NCBI GenBank assembly: GCA_030633225.1
Contig: DAOVTF010000094.1
Location: forward strand, 1-7,268
Direction of reading: 5' to 3'
DNA: 7,268 nt
Origin: Flavobacteriaceae bacterium
GTDB lineage: Bacteria; Bacteroidota; Bacteroidia; Flavobacteriales; Flavobacteriaceae
How positions within the stretch are numbered: position 1 is the stretch's first letter; every line of letters begins with the position of its first letter. Positions 6,961-7,268 of the stretch are shown piece by piece. Made by a program: the position numbers and the translations under genes. Under the pieces are notes generated by a model. The model was given only the letters and a program-made list of their open reading frames with translations. It did no database searches and had not been told where the DNA came from.

Positions 6961-7268
6961 ATGGAAACAATTTTATTTTATATTTTATCTGCTTTGGTAG
7001 TAGTCTTTGCGATTGCATCAGTTTCAAGCCGTAAGATTTTAAGAGCAGTTATTTATTTGTTATTCGTGTTGATAGCAATTTCCGGTATCTACTTTTTGGT
7101 AGATTACAGTTTTTTAGGAGCTATACAACTAACAGTTTATGGTGGTGGAGTAATCGTTTTGATTATATTTTCGGTATTACTCGTACATCATATTGAATTA
7201 GAGCTGGAAGTAACACCTTTAAAGAAAAAGTTAATCGCAGGCTTGATAAGTGCGGTTGGTTTAGGAAT
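6961..7268 (+). CDS. nuoJ: Complex I membrane subunit NuoJ (ND6 homologue), 3'-partial
   Basis: Membrane subunit of complex I, whose third helix is thought to change shape during coupling. The frame opens with ATG four bases after the nuoI stop and runs uninterrupted to the window end, giving 102 residues (starting METILFYILSALVVVFAIAS). Hydrophobic segments lie at about 3-20, 29-47 and 52-75, with a fourth beginning near 90. The family motif is FLGAIQLTVYGGGVIVLIIF (51-70), equivalent to the conserved Tyr/Gly-rich third helix of ND6/NuoJ. Members are usually about 160-200 residues, so the last third or more lies beyond the window. Position after nuoI is the standard order, and nuoK would be expected next. 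Assignment rests on the motif, hydrophobicity and context. Confidence 0.92.
   Translation, partial: METILFYILSALVVVFAIASVSSRKILRAVIYLLFVLIAISGIYFLVDYSFLGAIQLTVYGGGVIVLIIFSVLLVHHIELELEVTPLKKKLIAGLISAVGLG

Noticed and set aside
1..7268. An undescribed accessory, defence or mobile system
   Set aside because: Nearly every base belongs to recognisable kor or nuo genes or short gaps between them. No repeats, integrase or transposase frames, tRNA, or composition shift was seen.

Overview
The window is a compact, low-GC, single-strand block of energy-metabolism genes. The best taxonomic guess is a member of the Bacteroidota. The reasons are the A/T-rich composition, the absence of AGGAGG-type ribosome binding sites before every gene, a TAnnTTTG-type promoter -7 element ahead of nuoA, and protein sequences that read like Bacteroidota versions of these families. 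Genus cannot be settled from the sequence.

Bases 1-2729 hold the end of a 2-oxoacid:ferredoxin oxidoreductase locus. First comes a 5'-truncated korA (fused gamma-alpha subunit), then, one base later, a complete korB (TPP and 4Fe-4S subunit). Together they would oxidatively decarboxylate a 2-oxoacid, most likely 2-oxoglutarate, and reduce ferredoxin. An 88-bp gap (2730-2817) follows, holding a near-perfect intrinsic terminator and then a probable promoter, so kor and nuo look like adjacent but separate transcription units.

Bases 2818-7268 hold a respiratory complex I operon in the order nuoA-nuoB-nuoC-nuoD-nuoH-nuoI-nuoJ, with nuoJ cut by the window end. Gaps are 0-26 bp and nuoA/nuoB overlap by 10 bp. 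Every subunit keeps its diagnostic motifs: cluster N2 cysteines in NuoB, quinone-site His/Tyr in NuoD, and eight cluster cysteines in NuoI.

The notable point is what is missing. nuoD is followed directly by nuoH, so the genes for the NADH-oxidising module (nuoE, nuoF, nuoG) are absent from their usual place. The sequence therefore encodes the membrane and Q modules of an 11-subunit-type complex I whose electron donor is not visible. The neighbouring ferredoxin-reducing KorAB makes reduced ferredoxin an attractive but unproven candidate. EFG-less complexes are already known in several lineages, so this is an interesting variant rather than a new system. I found no RNA genes, mobile elements, CRISPR arrays or defence genes, and no gene-free stretch longer than 88 bp.
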